From assembly GCA_922989275.2 (NCBI GenBank), contig OV277870.1, positions 49,350,147 through 49,414,146 on the forward strand: a stretch of 64,000 nt of DNA, read 5' to 3'. The position numbers and the translations under genes are program-made. This document shows, in pieces, positions 22,344-33,046 of the stretch. The notes below the pieces were generated by a model, which was not told the origin of the DNA, searched no databases, and was given only the letters and a program-made list of their open reading frames with translations. The number at the start of each line of letters is the position of its first letter. Position 1 is the stretch's first letter. This DNA is from Gari tellinella (Eukaryota > Mollusca > Bivalvia > Cardiida > Psammobiidae).

Positions 22344-22576
22344 CTGTAAAACTGGTTTTATTCGCGAGAATATAATTTACGCGTAAATTGGCAAATGTCT
22401 CTAGTTTCGAAATTAGGTGACTTCTTAAAGCAGGTTGAAAGTAAAGCAGAAGTGCCTTAAGGCACATTCTGCTTTACTTTCAGCCTGATTTAAGCTACTA
22501 TCTGCATAATATCGCGAATTAATACAAAATCGCATTACGCGAAATATTCATGACGCAAAAAAGACCAGTTTCATAG
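22344..22576. mobile_element. Family S element with hairpin 2 (unit 1)
   Basis: TA-flanked, ends CTGTAAAACTGG / CCAGTTTCATAG, then TTCGCGAGAATATAATTT. Hairpin 2 at about 22428-22495 with apex GCCTTAAGGC. Confidence 0.82.
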
Positions 22577-23027
22577 TAAATGGTGTTGTTCTAGTTTTAA
22601 AACGTAACTATGGATATTCAAGTGGAGATATTGGTACGACAGTGCGCCCCTCGTGAGAGTATTAATCCGAATATCAAATGTTCCGTTGATTATTCGTAAT
22701 TGCAAGACTATGTTGTACAATGATATCCTTTTGGATTCGTTCCAATAAGTTGTTGAAAATGTGGAGGGTATTTTCAATGCCTTTGACCATGCAGTGAGTA
22801 TGTAATGCGTTCCCGTTTAATCGAAATTAAACGCAGATATGAAGCAAATAACAGTCCTAAGAGGATTGCATGCTTTTGGTGGCAAACAGCTTTGTATCCT
22901 AACCAGACACCGTTGTCTGGTCTCGCCTCGGACCGTTATGTTTGATCATAATTGTTGTATTAGTGAAAAAGTGTAATGACAATTGACTCAATTCAAAGAT
23001 TAACGACAACTATACGATATCTAACTA

Positions 23028-23273
23028 CTGTAAAACCGGTTTTATTCGCGAGAATATAATTTATGCATTAATTCGCGAATGTCTCTAGTTTTTAAAATAG
23101 GTGACTTCTTAAATCAGGTTGAAAGTAAAGCAGAATGTGCCTTAAGGCACATTCTGCTTTACTTTCAGCCTGCTTTAAGCTACCACCTGCTACAAATGTT
23201 GCATGATGTTGCGAATTAATACAAAATCGCATTACGCCAAATATTCATGACGCGAAATATACCTGTTTTACAG
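23028..23273. mobile_element. Family S element with hairpin 2 (unit 2)
   Basis: Same element in the second tandem unit, ends CTGTAAAACCGG / CTGTTTTACAG between TA. Stem AAAGTAAAGCAGAATGTGCC and complement is perfect. Confidence 0.85.
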
Positions 23274-23421
23274 TAAATGGTGTTGTTCTTCCCACATTCC
23301 ATCTAAGCGACGAATAGACTCATGAAAAGTTTGCCGTTTGGAGATTGAGGGGCGAATTAAGAAGTGTTCCTATTACAAACAAATTTGCGACTGAACTGAC
23401 TCCGAATAATTGAAGTCTATT

Positions 23422-23573
23422 CAGGGGCTCGTTTCATAAAACTTCGTACGACAGATGTTGTCGAAAGTCAGATTATAAAAGTCTCAATTATTATTTATTT
23501 CTCTAAAGACGATTCCCAAGAGATGTACATGTAACAAGACATGATTAGATAGAGAAATCAGAAGGCGTTTCTT
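23422..23573. mobile_element. Family H foldback, right part lost
   Basis: Left end GGGGCTCGTTTCATAAAAC. The centre reduced to TCTAAAGACGATTCCC. The terminal right arm is missing. Confidence 0.7.
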
Positions 23574-23653
23574 TTTATATGAAAAACGGCGTTTTGCCAT
23601 TGTTGACATTTGATTTAAAAGTGTATAGATACAAACTAACATAAATAATATTT

Positions 23654-23901
23654 CCGGTGTACATGTAACGCAGTAGAATGACCCACCCCTGCAAAATGAC
23701 CCGGAGCGTTATACTACTTAGTGAAATGACCCCAGACCATGAGGGGGTCATTCTACTACGAGACGATAGGGTCCTTTGTCTACGGTCTTGGGTCATTTTG
23801 CTACGTAGTAAAATTACCCGTGTTACTGTTCTACGTAGTAACATGACCCATGGGTCATTTTAGCAGTGATGGGTAATTCTACTGCGTTATATGTACACCG
23901 G
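23654..23901. mobile_element. Family M foldback made of repeated GGGTCATTTTACTACG units
   Basis: Inverted ends CCGGTGTACATGTAACGCAG / CTGCGTTATATGTACACCGG enclose at least eight versions of GGGTCAT(T/C)-TACTACG on both strands. Confidence 0.75.
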
Positions 23902-24189
23902 CAAGCAGGGTTTACTTTGAAAAACATTATTTTCCGTTTGAATCGAACTAAACGCGAACACAGTGTAGTAAAATTATAAAAGTAAGTTTCAATATAGTTT
24001 GATGATAAGAGTCCGATGACCACAAAGAAGTATACTGATCTTTAAAGAAAGCTTATTCGTGAGAAACGTAATGCAGATAGAACCTTTTGCATTACATTTT
24101 TCATGCATTACGTTATCACCTGAAACACATAGGCTGTCGATGGATATAGGTCTGACGATTATTTATTCTTAGTGTCAACCAGATCAGAG

Positions 24190-24480
24190 GTTAGTTTAAA
24201 CAATATTTTATTCAAATAATGAAATGGATTGGACAACAGGCATTGCCTATGTAAGTCCTCTCCAGTGGCACAAGGTAGTTACATAACATAACAAAATACA
24301 TGATTATTCAATAGCTGAAAAAGAAAGTTTTACTTTAGATACATGAATACGGTTGTTATTATCAACACAGCACTAAGTATTGTTTGAATGTAAATAACCT
24401 TTGAGTAATTCAATGTTAACCAAGTAAACGGAAGAAAGAAAAAAAAAAAAACGAAAATAAGCTTCATCAATGATCAATCA
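24190..24480 (-). mobile_element. Possible retroelement 3' tail, minus strand
   Basis: The minus strand reads GGAGAGGACTTACATAGGC, then ATTTGAATAAAATATTG, resembling a LINE 3'UTR. No coding part. It could be unrelated DNA. Confidence 0.3.
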
Positions 24481-24770
24481 ATCAATCAGATCAGAGGTTG
24501 GTCAGACGCCGGGAAAGTCGGCGAAAGGCTACTTTCTAAAGAGTTTGCAGTTTCGTTTGCGACAAGCAAAACAATAAGGAAATATTGTTTTAATCGGACT
24601 TGACAGCAGTGAAACAAAACGAAGAGGAAACATGTTCTTGGATACGTTAACATTAAAAACATTGGTGGCAAAGCTAACAGTTTGAAGTTTGATAACATTA
24701 ACGATGTTTAATAATCTAAGTGGCTGTTTTGAAACTTTTCGAGTTTGGCTTACCCGACATCTGACCTTAA

Positions 24771-25014
24771 CCCTTTACCTTATAGAAGCGCCTTTTAGCG
24801 CATTCAGTTTATTCTTCCGCTGAAGAAAATAGTTCCAATTTAATCAGTCATGAATACATTTTACATGGAATATTTTCTATATTCTAGCGCTGGATAGCTT
24901 AAAGTAGGCTGAAAGTAAAGTAGAATGCGCCTTAAGGCGCATTCTGCTTTACTTTCAACCTACTTTAAGTAGTCACCTATCTTCACTACTAGACATATGT
25001 TATCAGGTAAAGGG
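24771..25014. mobile_element. Family F element with perfect hairpin 2
   Basis: TTAA at 24767-24770 and 25015-25018, ends CCCTTTACCT / AGGTAAAGGG. Hairpin 2 at about 24898-24970, with GCGCCTTAAGGCGC apex. PiggyBac-like ends (inference). Confidence 0.88.
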
Positions 25015-25386
25015 TTAAGATAAATATCTTTAACGGGAAAGAACAACGCAAACATCCTTGCTATAACTGTTTTAGAAGTTCATCTGAAAGTTAAAGTTTG
25101 ATATTAAAGTTATAAACGGAGAAAGACCATTTGGTAACGGACTCTGCTTCTTTTGTAAAATGTCATTGTTTAAAAGTCGGATACTATATCTTAATAAAGT
25201 CGGATACTATATATTAACAAAATTCATATCCGTAGTTCATTATACATCCCAGATGACTACCACTTAAATAAGATGACCGTCTACCGTGCAAAAGACAATT
25301 TGCAAAATTAAAGACGGAATGAAATAGAGCAATAATCTCCCAAGGGGGAAATATGCAATAGACCATCCTTTTGTCAAAACGTACTA

Positions 25387-25761
25387 CAGTGCTCCCTCTC
25401 TATAACGACACCCGATGGGAGACACAGATTGTGTGTGTCGTTCGGAGAGAGATGTTATAGTAAGGGAAAATTGATACTTGGCTTACCTTTGCAAACATCT
25501 TGAATCCAGACCAGACGCCGCTAAACGCGGCGTTTGATCTGGATTCAAGCTGTTTGTAGCTCGTCATTATATTTCTTCTGTCAGAATGTCCACTTAAATG
25601 TAATTTTGATAAAGCACAGCCGATGACAATTTTAAGCAGAACATATTGCAGCAGTAAAAGCGTAGACATACATGTAATGTTCCTGTTTAGGGAACTGCGA
25701 CAAGGGGTCGTTGTAAGGAGGAGGTTGTTGTTGGGAGGGTCGGTATAGGGAGGGAACACTG
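25387..25761 (+). mobile_element. Family C element, complete
   Basis: Ends CAGTGCTCCCTCTCTATAAC and AGGGAGGGAACACTG. Hairpin 1 in C form (CTTGAATCCAGACCAGACG / CGTTTGATCTGGATTCAAG). The left end can itself fold, because the CTCTCTATAACGAC motif recurs inverted about 60 bp inside. Confidence 0.87.
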
Positions 25762-26296
25762 GTTTTTATTCGAAATATATTGGTTTCACTAACACGCAGT
25801 CGAGAGTTGGATCAGACACCCTTTTGTCTGACCTTAGGATCCATTCCCTGCTAAACCCGACTTCCAGTTTCATCAAATGAGTGGAAATAACGGATATATG
25901 TGTTGTTCTTTCCCGTTAAACATATTTAGTCCACGCCTTTTGTGAAACTGTAAGTCGGGTTCAGCAGGGAGTGGATTAGTCGGTCAAACTTAAAATGTCG
26001 ATTTTCAGTAGAGATTTGTTGATGTCATTCTGATTGTAAAGATTATTTAAGGTAGAACCCCCCTAATGGTATCGGGACAGTGTCGGTCAATAACGGTCCT
26101 CTACGTAGAAAAGCGGTCACTATCGTCTAATGACGGTATCTACCGAATTATGTTCGATCAAAGTATGGACTATCATTTAACGAGAGTCGTTCGAAGAAAA
26201 GAACCGCTATTGGCCTAAAATCATTAGGGGCTTGCTACCTTAACCCTAAAGTTGGTCGGCATGATATCAGTATCACGAGTAGTACGTTTATTCAAC

Positions 26297-26440
26297 GTGA
26301 GACATTATGTAAATGAGAACCGGATTTGATTCAAACCTGAGACGTTGCGATTTATTGTATTTGCATAGTTTCACATATTTTATTAGTCTCAGATGATCTA
26401 TATCGAAAAACAACCTATGTAAACTATCTATTTCCATAAA
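26297..26440 (+). repeat. Dispersed repeat P, copy 1
   Basis: Starts GTGAGACATTATGTAAATGA, with TTGCATAGTTTCACAT and TCTCAGATGATC. Other copies at 30872 and 55640. No terminal structure seen. Confidence 0.65.
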
Positions 26441-26592
26441 TAAGATTCTATTTTACCATGTAAACAATCGGAATTTCAAGTCTGTTAAAAAAACCATTAG
26501 TGAGCTCCCAAAAGGCGATATGTGCCATAATTCCATAACCCCATAACCAATTTGTACATGTACCCACGATCTCATATGTGGGACATAATTAT

Positions 26593-26634
26593 AATGCAAG
26601 CAGTGTAGACTCTGATCAGAGCCTACACTGTTTG
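26593..26634. repeat. Minimal stem-loop of the CAAACAG type
   Basis: GCAAGCAGTGTAGACTC-TGATCA-GAGCCTACACTGTTTGC: an isolated stem of about 18 bp around TGATCA with no recognised MITE ends around it. Confidence 0.7.
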
Positions 26635-26818
26635 CTGATCGGAATGTTCATGCAAAACAAAATAAACAAACGAATTTAAACCAAGCATCCTTTACCTCAT
26701 GTATTCATGTGAAAACATGTACTGAGCGAAATGAAGAATTTGAATTTGAATTTAGATAAAAAATGGATTAAACACATAAATAAGCATGGAAGAGTTCACT
26801 TTGGTTAATTTACATGTA

Positions 26819-26919
26819 CAGTGGAGAATCTGTTATTCTTTCCCAATAAACGCGTTTACGCTAAAACTATTATTTACAGTGCAAACGGTTTGAAGCCAGA
26901 TCAGACGCCGGGTAACCCG
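26819..26919 (-). mobile_element. Family A MITE truncated at the hairpin apex
   Basis: The left end and left hairpin arm are intact up to GGGTAACCC, where the element stops and unrelated sequence begins. Confidence 0.88.
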
Positions 26920-27219
26920 TTTTAAATCAGTTTTTCACGGGAAATTGATATGGCTGTCACATAATCTGTATCCTGATCAGACGTGACGTACCACGGCGTC
27001 TTATTAGGATCGATGGCGTACCCCACACCCTCCGTTTAAACAAGATACATGTATAGCCTTAAAGGTGTGCGCTCTAACCCAACCGACCACGTGAACATTT
27101 TTGTCTGACAGTCTTTTTTATGTTATTGGCATTGTATGTAGAAAAGATCTACTAGTTGAAATTCGATGGAAAATGGCTAAAAAATTAAGGTTCGGTAATT
27201 TTTCTTGGAGATGTCTTAA

Positions 27220-27756
27220 AGCGACTCGCAACCAGATGGTGCATTAAAAATAGTAATTTGTAAATATGTGTCAAACGCTTATATAAATGGTAAAGAATTA
27301 GTTTAGGATAAGAAATTCTGTTTAAAAAAATGTATTTCAATAAAAAAAAATATCGGTCTCTGGTGGGATTCGAACCCGGGGCCCGGCATTGGCGGACAGA
27401 AGGCAAAATAGGGGAAACCGCTTAGACCAATGGACTACGGAACTATCCGTTTATCTCGGATCGATTTAACGTATTTCAATGTGTAGCGATCGAAAGTGCA
27501 TACAACTTCGTAATTCGGCTCGTGTTTATGTCTGAGCCCGTGTAGAGAAGCAACAACAACAACTATACCGTCTACTAGTCGGTATAGAAAAACGATGGAA
27601 AATATCTAAAAATCTAAGATTCGGTGACGATTTTTGAGACTTTTTTTGGACTGATCATATTTTTTTAATGTCAGAAGCCAAATAATGCCACAAATTTGCT
27701 TTTATTTGAGTATTTTATTTTATTTTGACAAGTACACCATCCGGTTGCGAGTCCCT
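27220..27756. mobile_element. Family R element, 537 bp, with tRNA-like block
   Basis: TTAA at 27216-27219 and 27757-27760. Ends AGCGACTCGCAACCAGATGG and CCATCCGGTTGCGAGTCCCT are inverted over about 22 bp. Same length as, and nearly identical to, the copy at 33937. Confidence 0.9.
27353..27444 (-). other. tRNA-like block inside the R element
   Basis: The minus strand starts GTTCCGTAGTCCATTGG and holds a B box GGTTCGAATCC (complement of 27366-27376), about 92 nt, like a long-variable-arm tRNA. The acceptor ends do not pair, so it is a tRNA relic or pol III promoter and not a working tRNA. Confidence 0.65.
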
Positions 27757-28019
27757 TTAAGACCGACCATATTTATTTAATGCCATATGCCATAATACCG
27801 ACCATATGCTTCTATTTTCGTATTTCTATGATTTGGAAAGACACCATGCGGTTTTCCATCTTTTAAAGACATCATGTCTGAAGAAACAAAGGTATGAGTT
27901 TGATAAGTGTATGCACAGTGTTTGCAAATAACATAAGTACAAACACGTTTACCTCGAACACACATCTCCCCCAGTAAATGTTGTTTAAGAAAATTAACTT
28001 TGTTATTTTTCACTTTTAA

Positions 28020-28253
28020 ACTAAACCAAATGAAACGCAAACGCAATGCCAGGTAGAAAAATATTAATTAATACGAGTAATATCTCGTTCTAATATAATA
28101 TAATATAATATCTCGATTCGTTCTAATCTGAGTGGCTAACAGTTTGGAGCTTGATCAGACGCCGGGTTACCCGGCGTCTGATCTAGCTTCAAAATGTTTA
28201 CAATGGACATAATGTCGTCCAGTATTACCGTGTTAACGCATTCCCCACTTTAC
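28020..28253 (+). mobile_element. Family A element, diverged
   Basis: AAACGCAAACGCAATGCC left side, good hairpin (GAGCTTGATCAGACGCCGGG / TCTGATCTAGCTTC), worn right end ATTCCCCACTTTAC. Confidence 0.7.
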
Positions 28254-28479
28254 AATCCAAGTACATGTCAGACGCTCGTTTACTGTGCAAAAGACAAGTT
28301 TCAATTTGCAGTTGGACTACAACGAACGCCCAAAGGATATGTATGCAACAAATAAACATTCTTTGGATATCTAACTTCTTAATAAAACTACATTAAGAAA
28401 CGTTTGGAACACCCAGTATATATCGGAGTTTCATTCTACAGACGACAAGTCACGCAAGTTATCAGTGCATTTGTCTATA

Positions 28480-28692
28480 CCGTGGAGAAAACGTTATTCT
28501 TTCCCAATAAACGCGTTTACGCTAAAACTATTACTTCTATTACAAACCGTCTGATCAGGCTCCAAACTGTTTGCCATCAATATAAACATGAATTATCAGA
28601 ACTGTCCAAAAGTTGTACTTTTCTAAGTTTTAGTACTTTTCGTTTGCGTTTCGTTTGCGTTTAAACGGGACAGAATAACAGATTCTCCACTG
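28480..28692 (-). mobile_element. Family A MITE, left hairpin arm deleted
   Basis: Both ends present (CCGTGGAGAAAACG left), but the stem jumps from TTACAAACC directly to GTCTGATCAGGCTCC. Confidence 0.85.
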
Positions 28693-28969
28693 TATAAGAA
28701 AGTATATGTTGTTCTTGTAATATCTGTACAGTGGCAAACATGTCCAAAGCTGCCAGTTCTCCAGATTTTCCTGAAACCTCCGGATTTTTATCCTAGCAGA
28801 TGGTATATTCTGTTTTATTTGCAACCTGCTTAAAGTAATCGCGATTGCAACATTGATAATTTGTAAATATTAGGATGTTTCATGATCAACTTACGCAGCC
28901 CTGCATGTCGGCTGCATTTATCATATTTAGAGTTTCGTCATTCTGACAATATAATCAAGGGTATGAGTA

Positions 28970-29215
28970 CAGTGGAGAATCTGTTATTCTTTCCCGTTTA
29001 AACGCAAACGTACGCAAACGCAAAGCACTAAAACGTAGAAAAGTACAACTTTTGGACAATTCTGATAATTCATGTTTATCTTGGTGGCAAACAGTTTGGA
29101 GCCTGATCAGACGCCGGGTTACCTGGCGTTTGATCTGGCTTCAAACTGCTTGCACTGCAAATAATAGTTTTAGCGTAAACGCGTTTATTGGGAAAGAATA
29201 ACACATTCTCCACTG
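28970..29215 (+). mobile_element. Family A MITE, complete
   Basis: TA-flanked. Hairpin with two changes in the right arm (CTGGCGTTTGATCTGGC). Confidence 0.9.
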
Positions 29216-29309
29216 TACCACACATTTTGTATCTTTATGCGAATTCGAAAAGCAAAGCACCTGATCACGATCAATATAGAAAGGGAATACATGTACATAT
29301 ATTACATAT

Positions 29310-29540
29310 AAACGAAACTAAATATGATAAAACGCAAACGCAAATCGATAAAACGTAGAAATGCAACTTTTCGAAATGTCTGATGATTGATATTTATCTG
29401 ACTCAAACAGGGAGAACCTGATCAGACGCCGGGATACCGGCGTCTGATCTGGCTCCAAACTGTTTGCAATGGAAATAAATGTCTTACATGTAGCTTAAAC
29501 ACGCTTGTTGACCTTGAAACATAACATAGTTCCTGCTGTA
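29310..29540 (+). mobile_element. Family A element, diverged
   Basis: AAACGCAAACGCAAATCG and a clear hairpin core (CTGATCAGACGCCGGG / CGGCGTCTGATCTGGC). Ends not preserved. Confidence 0.65.
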
Positions 29541-29577
29541 GCTGTTGTTCTAAAATAATTATGTCCTTTCCTCTCTT

Positions 29578-29835
29578 TAATTCGAAAATCAAGTTCCGAA
29601 TTTAGTCTCGTCCATGTTTTACTATTTAGGTTTATTATTTTGTCAACGTATTTCAATATGATAAACAGTGCATGTCCTGACTAGAGGGCTCTTTTTTGGG
29701 ACCCTCTGATTTCTTCTTCACTGTTTTTTTATAGGACAACAGTGAACGATGGCCAAAATGATGCTATGACTGAGCTGGCATGTCCCGTCACTGTGCAGTG
29801 TAATGTACTCTTCAAGTACACTGTTTGCAAATGAT
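29578..29835. mobile_element. Family N element, worn
   Basis: AAACAGTGCATGTCCTGAC and AGAGGGCTC against GACCCTCTGAT, followed by TATAGGACAACAG, as in other N copies. Confidence 0.5.
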
Positions 29836-30136
29836 GCGTTTCTGCGTGACTTGTGCTCAAATAGTCACATCGTGATTACCTATATTTTCTAGTTCTGACT
29901 GACATCACAAATTTACGTCGTTTATATTTTGTTGTGTTTCAAGTGGAATTAATAACGAGTCTTCCTTATTGCACGAAACATTGTTTTTTCTGTTTTAATC
30001 CTGAAGATATTACCTTTTCATCAGTGTAACGGCCCATTGAAATAGACACGTGCAACAATGAATACGTTTTCCGTTCCCGTTGAAACAGACTTACACGCAA
30101 ACCCATTGCAATTATACATTGTATGTAGACATTGAT

Positions 30137-30483
30137 CACACTGGTATGGCAAAACGAGCGGGCTTCAGTTAACGCTTCAGTTCCCGTTAATCTAACGTAT
30201 CGGCACCCGTTAAAAAATGGCGTCAGTTGTCAAATCTTCAGAAATCGCCGTAACGGTAGAAACTTTTTCAAGTTAAACATCAACTTCAAGCATTTATCCT
30301 ATAAATAAGTTTTACATATGCTTGGTCTACATTTCAAGCAATATCCAAGGACACACATCATATCTGTATACTCACATGTGTCGATTTGACAACTGACGCC
30401 ATTTTTTTAAGGGCGCCGATACGTTATATTATCGGGAACTGAAGCGTTAAGCGGGAGCCCGTTCGTTTTGCCATACCAGTGTG
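30137..30483. mobile_element. Family L element with about 100-bp inverted ends and 5-bp target duplication
   Basis: TTGAT at 30132-30136 and 30484-30488. Ends CACACTGGTATGGCAAAACG and its complement. The inverted match continues through GTATCGGC and ATGGCGTCAGTTGTCAAATC. No coding frame. Confidence 0.85.
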
Positions 30484-30518
30484 TTGATGGTTTTGAAAAT
30501 GTTGAAGATTCTTGTTAA

Positions 30519-30755
30519 CTCTTTCACTGTCAAGTTCTATCGTCTGCTTTAACCCTCTTACCGCCAAAATATCGTCTGTAACTGTAGTGTCGTCTGCAAT
30601 ATCTTTAAAGTCAGATTTAGGGTTGTTTTGTCAGTAGAAATATCGATACTAGTGTCAAAAGTTTGGATCAAGCTCAGACGCTGCGTTACGCGGCATATGA
30701 TCAGGAACCAAACTGTTTGCAAAGTCGCCTTCTGGCGTCGTTGGCAGTGAAAGAG
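30519..30755. mobile_element. Family B element
   Basis: TTAA at 30515-30518 and 30756-30759, ends CTCTTTCACTG / CAGTGAAAGAG. Hairpin with several changes (CTCAGACGCTGCG / CGCGGCATATGATC). Confidence 0.78.
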
Positions 30756-30765
30756 TTAATCTGAT

Positions 30766-30864
30766 AACCGGTTTCTGATTTGGCTCCCAACTGTTTGTTA
30801 TGGAAATATTTCTTTTCAATTTAACACGCGTGTATCGGGAAAGAATAACGTCTTCTCGACTGTA
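30766..30864 (+). mobile_element. Family A right half, worn
   Basis: Begins in the right hairpin arm (TCTGATTTGGCTCCCAACTG) and ends TCTTCTCGACTGTA. Left half absent. Confidence 0.6.
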
Positions 30865-30871
30865 TATAGAA

Positions 30872-31015
30872 GTGAGACATTATGTAAATGAATGTTCTGT
30901 GATTATATCCAGGTCGTATTCTCCGTGTTTTATTTCATTTGCATAGTATCACATCTTTGACTAGACTCAGATGATCAATATGAAAGATGAAAAATGTAAA
31001 CTATCTATGTCCACC
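30872..31015 (+). repeat. Dispersed repeat P, copy 2
   Basis: GTGAGACATTATGTAAATGA to GTAAACTATCTATGTCC. Directly follows the A fragment. Confidence 0.65.
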
Positions 31016-31119
31016 TTAGTTTATAATAGGGTGTACACAGGGGAATATGTTACATGTATTATCCTATTGCGTTTAAAACACAAGCAAAAAACATTAAACT
31101 GTAAAACATGGTTTATTAA

Positions 31120-31305
31120 CCCTTTGCCTGCTGATTGCGACTTCACTAGGTTTTTTTCAAACAGTTTGACCCAGATCAGACGCCGAGTAATACTGTTTGA
31201 CACTCATCTTTAGGTTTCTTTAATCATGACATGTATAAATAAAAATTTAACACATTTTGCACACGACACTTTCAAAGCAGAAGATTTTACATCAGGGTAA
31301 GGGTA
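31120..31305. mobile_element. Family B-like element, partial hairpin
   Basis: TTAA 31116-31119 then CCCTTTGCCTGC. The stem is cut short after CAGATCAGACGCCG. Right side GGGTAAGGGTAAAA. Confidence 0.6.
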
Positions 31306-31355
31306 AAACTCTAGGAAATTAAGTTTTTGAACGTGTAACCTCACTGAGAAACATA

Positions 31356-31583
31356 CAGTGGAGAAAACGTTATTCTTTCCCGTTTAAACGAAACCGAAAC
31401 GCAAACGCAAAGTACTAAAACGTAGAAAAGTACAACTTTTGGACAATTCTGATAATTCAAGTTTATACTGGTGGCAAACCTTTTGGAGCTAATTCAGACG
31501 CCGGGTTACCCGGCTTCATATCTGGCTCCAAACAGTTTTAGCGTAAACGTGTTTATTGGGAAAGAATAACGTTTTCTCCACTG
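31356..31583 (+). mobile_element. Family A MITE, slightly deleted
   Basis: Both ends (CAGTGGAGAAAACG / CGTTTTCTCCACTG). The region right of the hairpin is shortened, and the right arm reads CGGCTTCATATCTGG. Confidence 0.85.
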
Positions 31584-31589
31584 TACAAC

Positions 31590-31817
31590 AAGACGTGTTT
31601 CATTCCCATTTAAACGAAACGAAACGCAAACGTTGTGTACATGTAACAAAATATAAAATAACAGGTTTTGTTATATTCTTATCTGAGTGCCAAACTGGCT
31701 GTAGCCATATCAGACGCCGGTTTACCTGGCGTCTGATCTGGCTACAAACAGTTTGTAATTGACATAGTGTTTTAGCATAAACGCGTTTATTCGGACAGAA
31801 TGATATCTTCTCCATTG
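31590..31817 (+). mobile_element. Family A element, diverged, directly adjoining the previous copy
   Basis: TTTCATTCCCATTTAAACG left. The hairpin has matched GTAGCC / GGCTAC changes. Right end CTTCTCCATTG. Confidence 0.75.
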
Positions 31818-31842
31818 TATCTGTTCATTGCCAACAATGTTA

Positions 31843-32088
31843 CAGTGGAGAATCTGTTATTCTTTCCCGTTTAAACGCAAACGTACGCAAACGCAAAGCA
31901 CTAAATCGTAGAAAAGTACAACTTTTGGACAATTCTGATAATTCATGTTTATCTTGGTGGCAAACAGTTTGGAGCCTGATCAGACGCCGGGTTACCCGGC
32001 GTCTGATCTGGCTCCTAACTGTTTGCACTGCAAATAATAGTTTTAGCGTAAACGCGTTTATTGGGAAAAAATAACACATTCTCCACTG
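31843..32088 (+). mobile_element. Family A MITE, complete
   Basis: TA on both sides, CAGTGGAGAATCTG / CACATTCTCCACTG. Confidence 0.9.
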
Positions 32089-32090
32089 TA

Positions 32091-32676
32091 CAACGCCCCT
32101 CCCTACAACGGCTTTCTGAACAACGACGCCCTCCTTACAACAACGATTGCTGCTGTTCCCAAAAACAAGGAAATTATGTCCAACCCTTTCACAGGTACAA
32201 TATCGTCTGCTAAAAGTTGTCGTTTGCTGTTTTGTCTCGAAATCAAAGATTTGGACATTTTGACAGAAACCATAATGACGAATGACAAATAGTTTGAATC
32301 CAGATCAGAGGCCGTATTACAGTGGAAAATCTGTTATTCTTTCCCGTTTAAACGTAAACGTACGCACTAAAAAGGTAGAAAAGTACAACTTTTAGACAAT
32401 TCTGATAATTCATGTTTATCTTGGTGGCAAACAGTTTGGAGCCTGATCAGACGCCGGGTTACCCGGCGTCTGATCTGGCTTCAAACTGTTTGCACTGCAA
32501 ATAATAGATTTAGCGTAAACGCGTTTATTGGGAAAGAATAACACATTCCCCACTGTACGCTGGTTTCAAGCTGTTTGCAAATGTAAGCCAATTCCCCTCC
32601 CTATTACGACTCCTTCCGAACAACGCACACACTCTTCGTCTCCCATTGGGTGTCCCTGTAGAGAAGGAGGATTGTA
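32091..32676 (-). mobile_element. Family C element split by a family A MITE in its hairpin loop
   Basis: Left end CGCCCCTCCCTACAACG. The left stem arm GTTTGAATCCAGATCAGAGG stops at 32319 and the right arm resumes at 32557 (GGTTTCAAGCTGTTTGC). Right end GTAGAGAAGGAGGATTG. Confidence 0.82.
32320..32555 (+). mobile_element. Family A MITE nested in C
   Basis: CAGTGGAAAATCTG / CACATTCCCCACTG with TA. About 10 bp shorter in the left arm, which reads AAACGTAAACGTACGC. Confidence 0.88.
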
Positions 32677-32699
32677 CGTACATGTAGTTATGTTCTTTT

Positions 32700-33045
32700 G
32701 TAACACATTGAACGTTACGTTTCCTTTAAAACAAGTGTAACTGTGTAGAGTATATTTGTCCTATATGCTAACGACGTAGACCAGATCAGCAGATGGCAGC
32801 TAAAGGAGTCATTTTTATCAGAGTCTGAACTGTTTGTAATTTCTTAATATATTGATGAACAAACCACAAATAGTAATAAATGGACTTGATTGAATTTGAC
32901 ACTGGACGTGTTCATTAAACGCTTCAGGGTTGAATAAGTTAATTGTATTTGTGGTCCTTTTCGTGTAAATAGGACACAGAAACCTTTCGCATCAATATAT
33001 AGGTCTCGGCTTTCTGTGGATTGTGTCTCGTCTTGTTTGAAGCTT
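32700..33045. other. Gene-free
   Basis: A faint N-type stem (GTAGACCAGATCAGCAG; CAGAGTCTGAACTGTTTG) at 32775-32840. Otherwise nothing recognised. Confidence 0.4.
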
Positions 33046-33046
33046 C

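Larger units (their letters stand above)
21895..23289. repeat. Tandem duplication, two units of about 697 bp
   Basis: Unit 1 about 21895-22591 and unit 2 about 22592-23289. Shared landmarks: GTGCGCCCCTCGTGAGAG, TGACCATGCAGTGAGTATG, AACCAGACACCGTTGTCTG, a family S element and TGGTGTTGTTCT at each unit end. Units differ by many substitutions, so the event is old. Confidence 0.88.
27100..27868. mobile_element. Older R-type element interrupted by a younger R copy
   Basis: Flanks of the inner copy resemble its own right half: GATGGAAAATGGCTAAAAA on the left and CCGACCATATTTATTTAATG to ACACCATGCGGTTTTCC, TTTAAAG on the right. The left end is not preserved. Confidence 0.55.

Noticed and set aside
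23678..23863. 61-codon frame with repeated VILL/MT motifs
   Set aside because: Arises from the GGGTCATTTTACTACG units of foldback M. No codon-level conservation argued.
27353..27444. Functional tRNA gene (also at 34073-34164 and 16640-16746)
   Set aside because: Boxes A and B are present but the acceptor arms do not pair, and the blocks lie within mobile elements.
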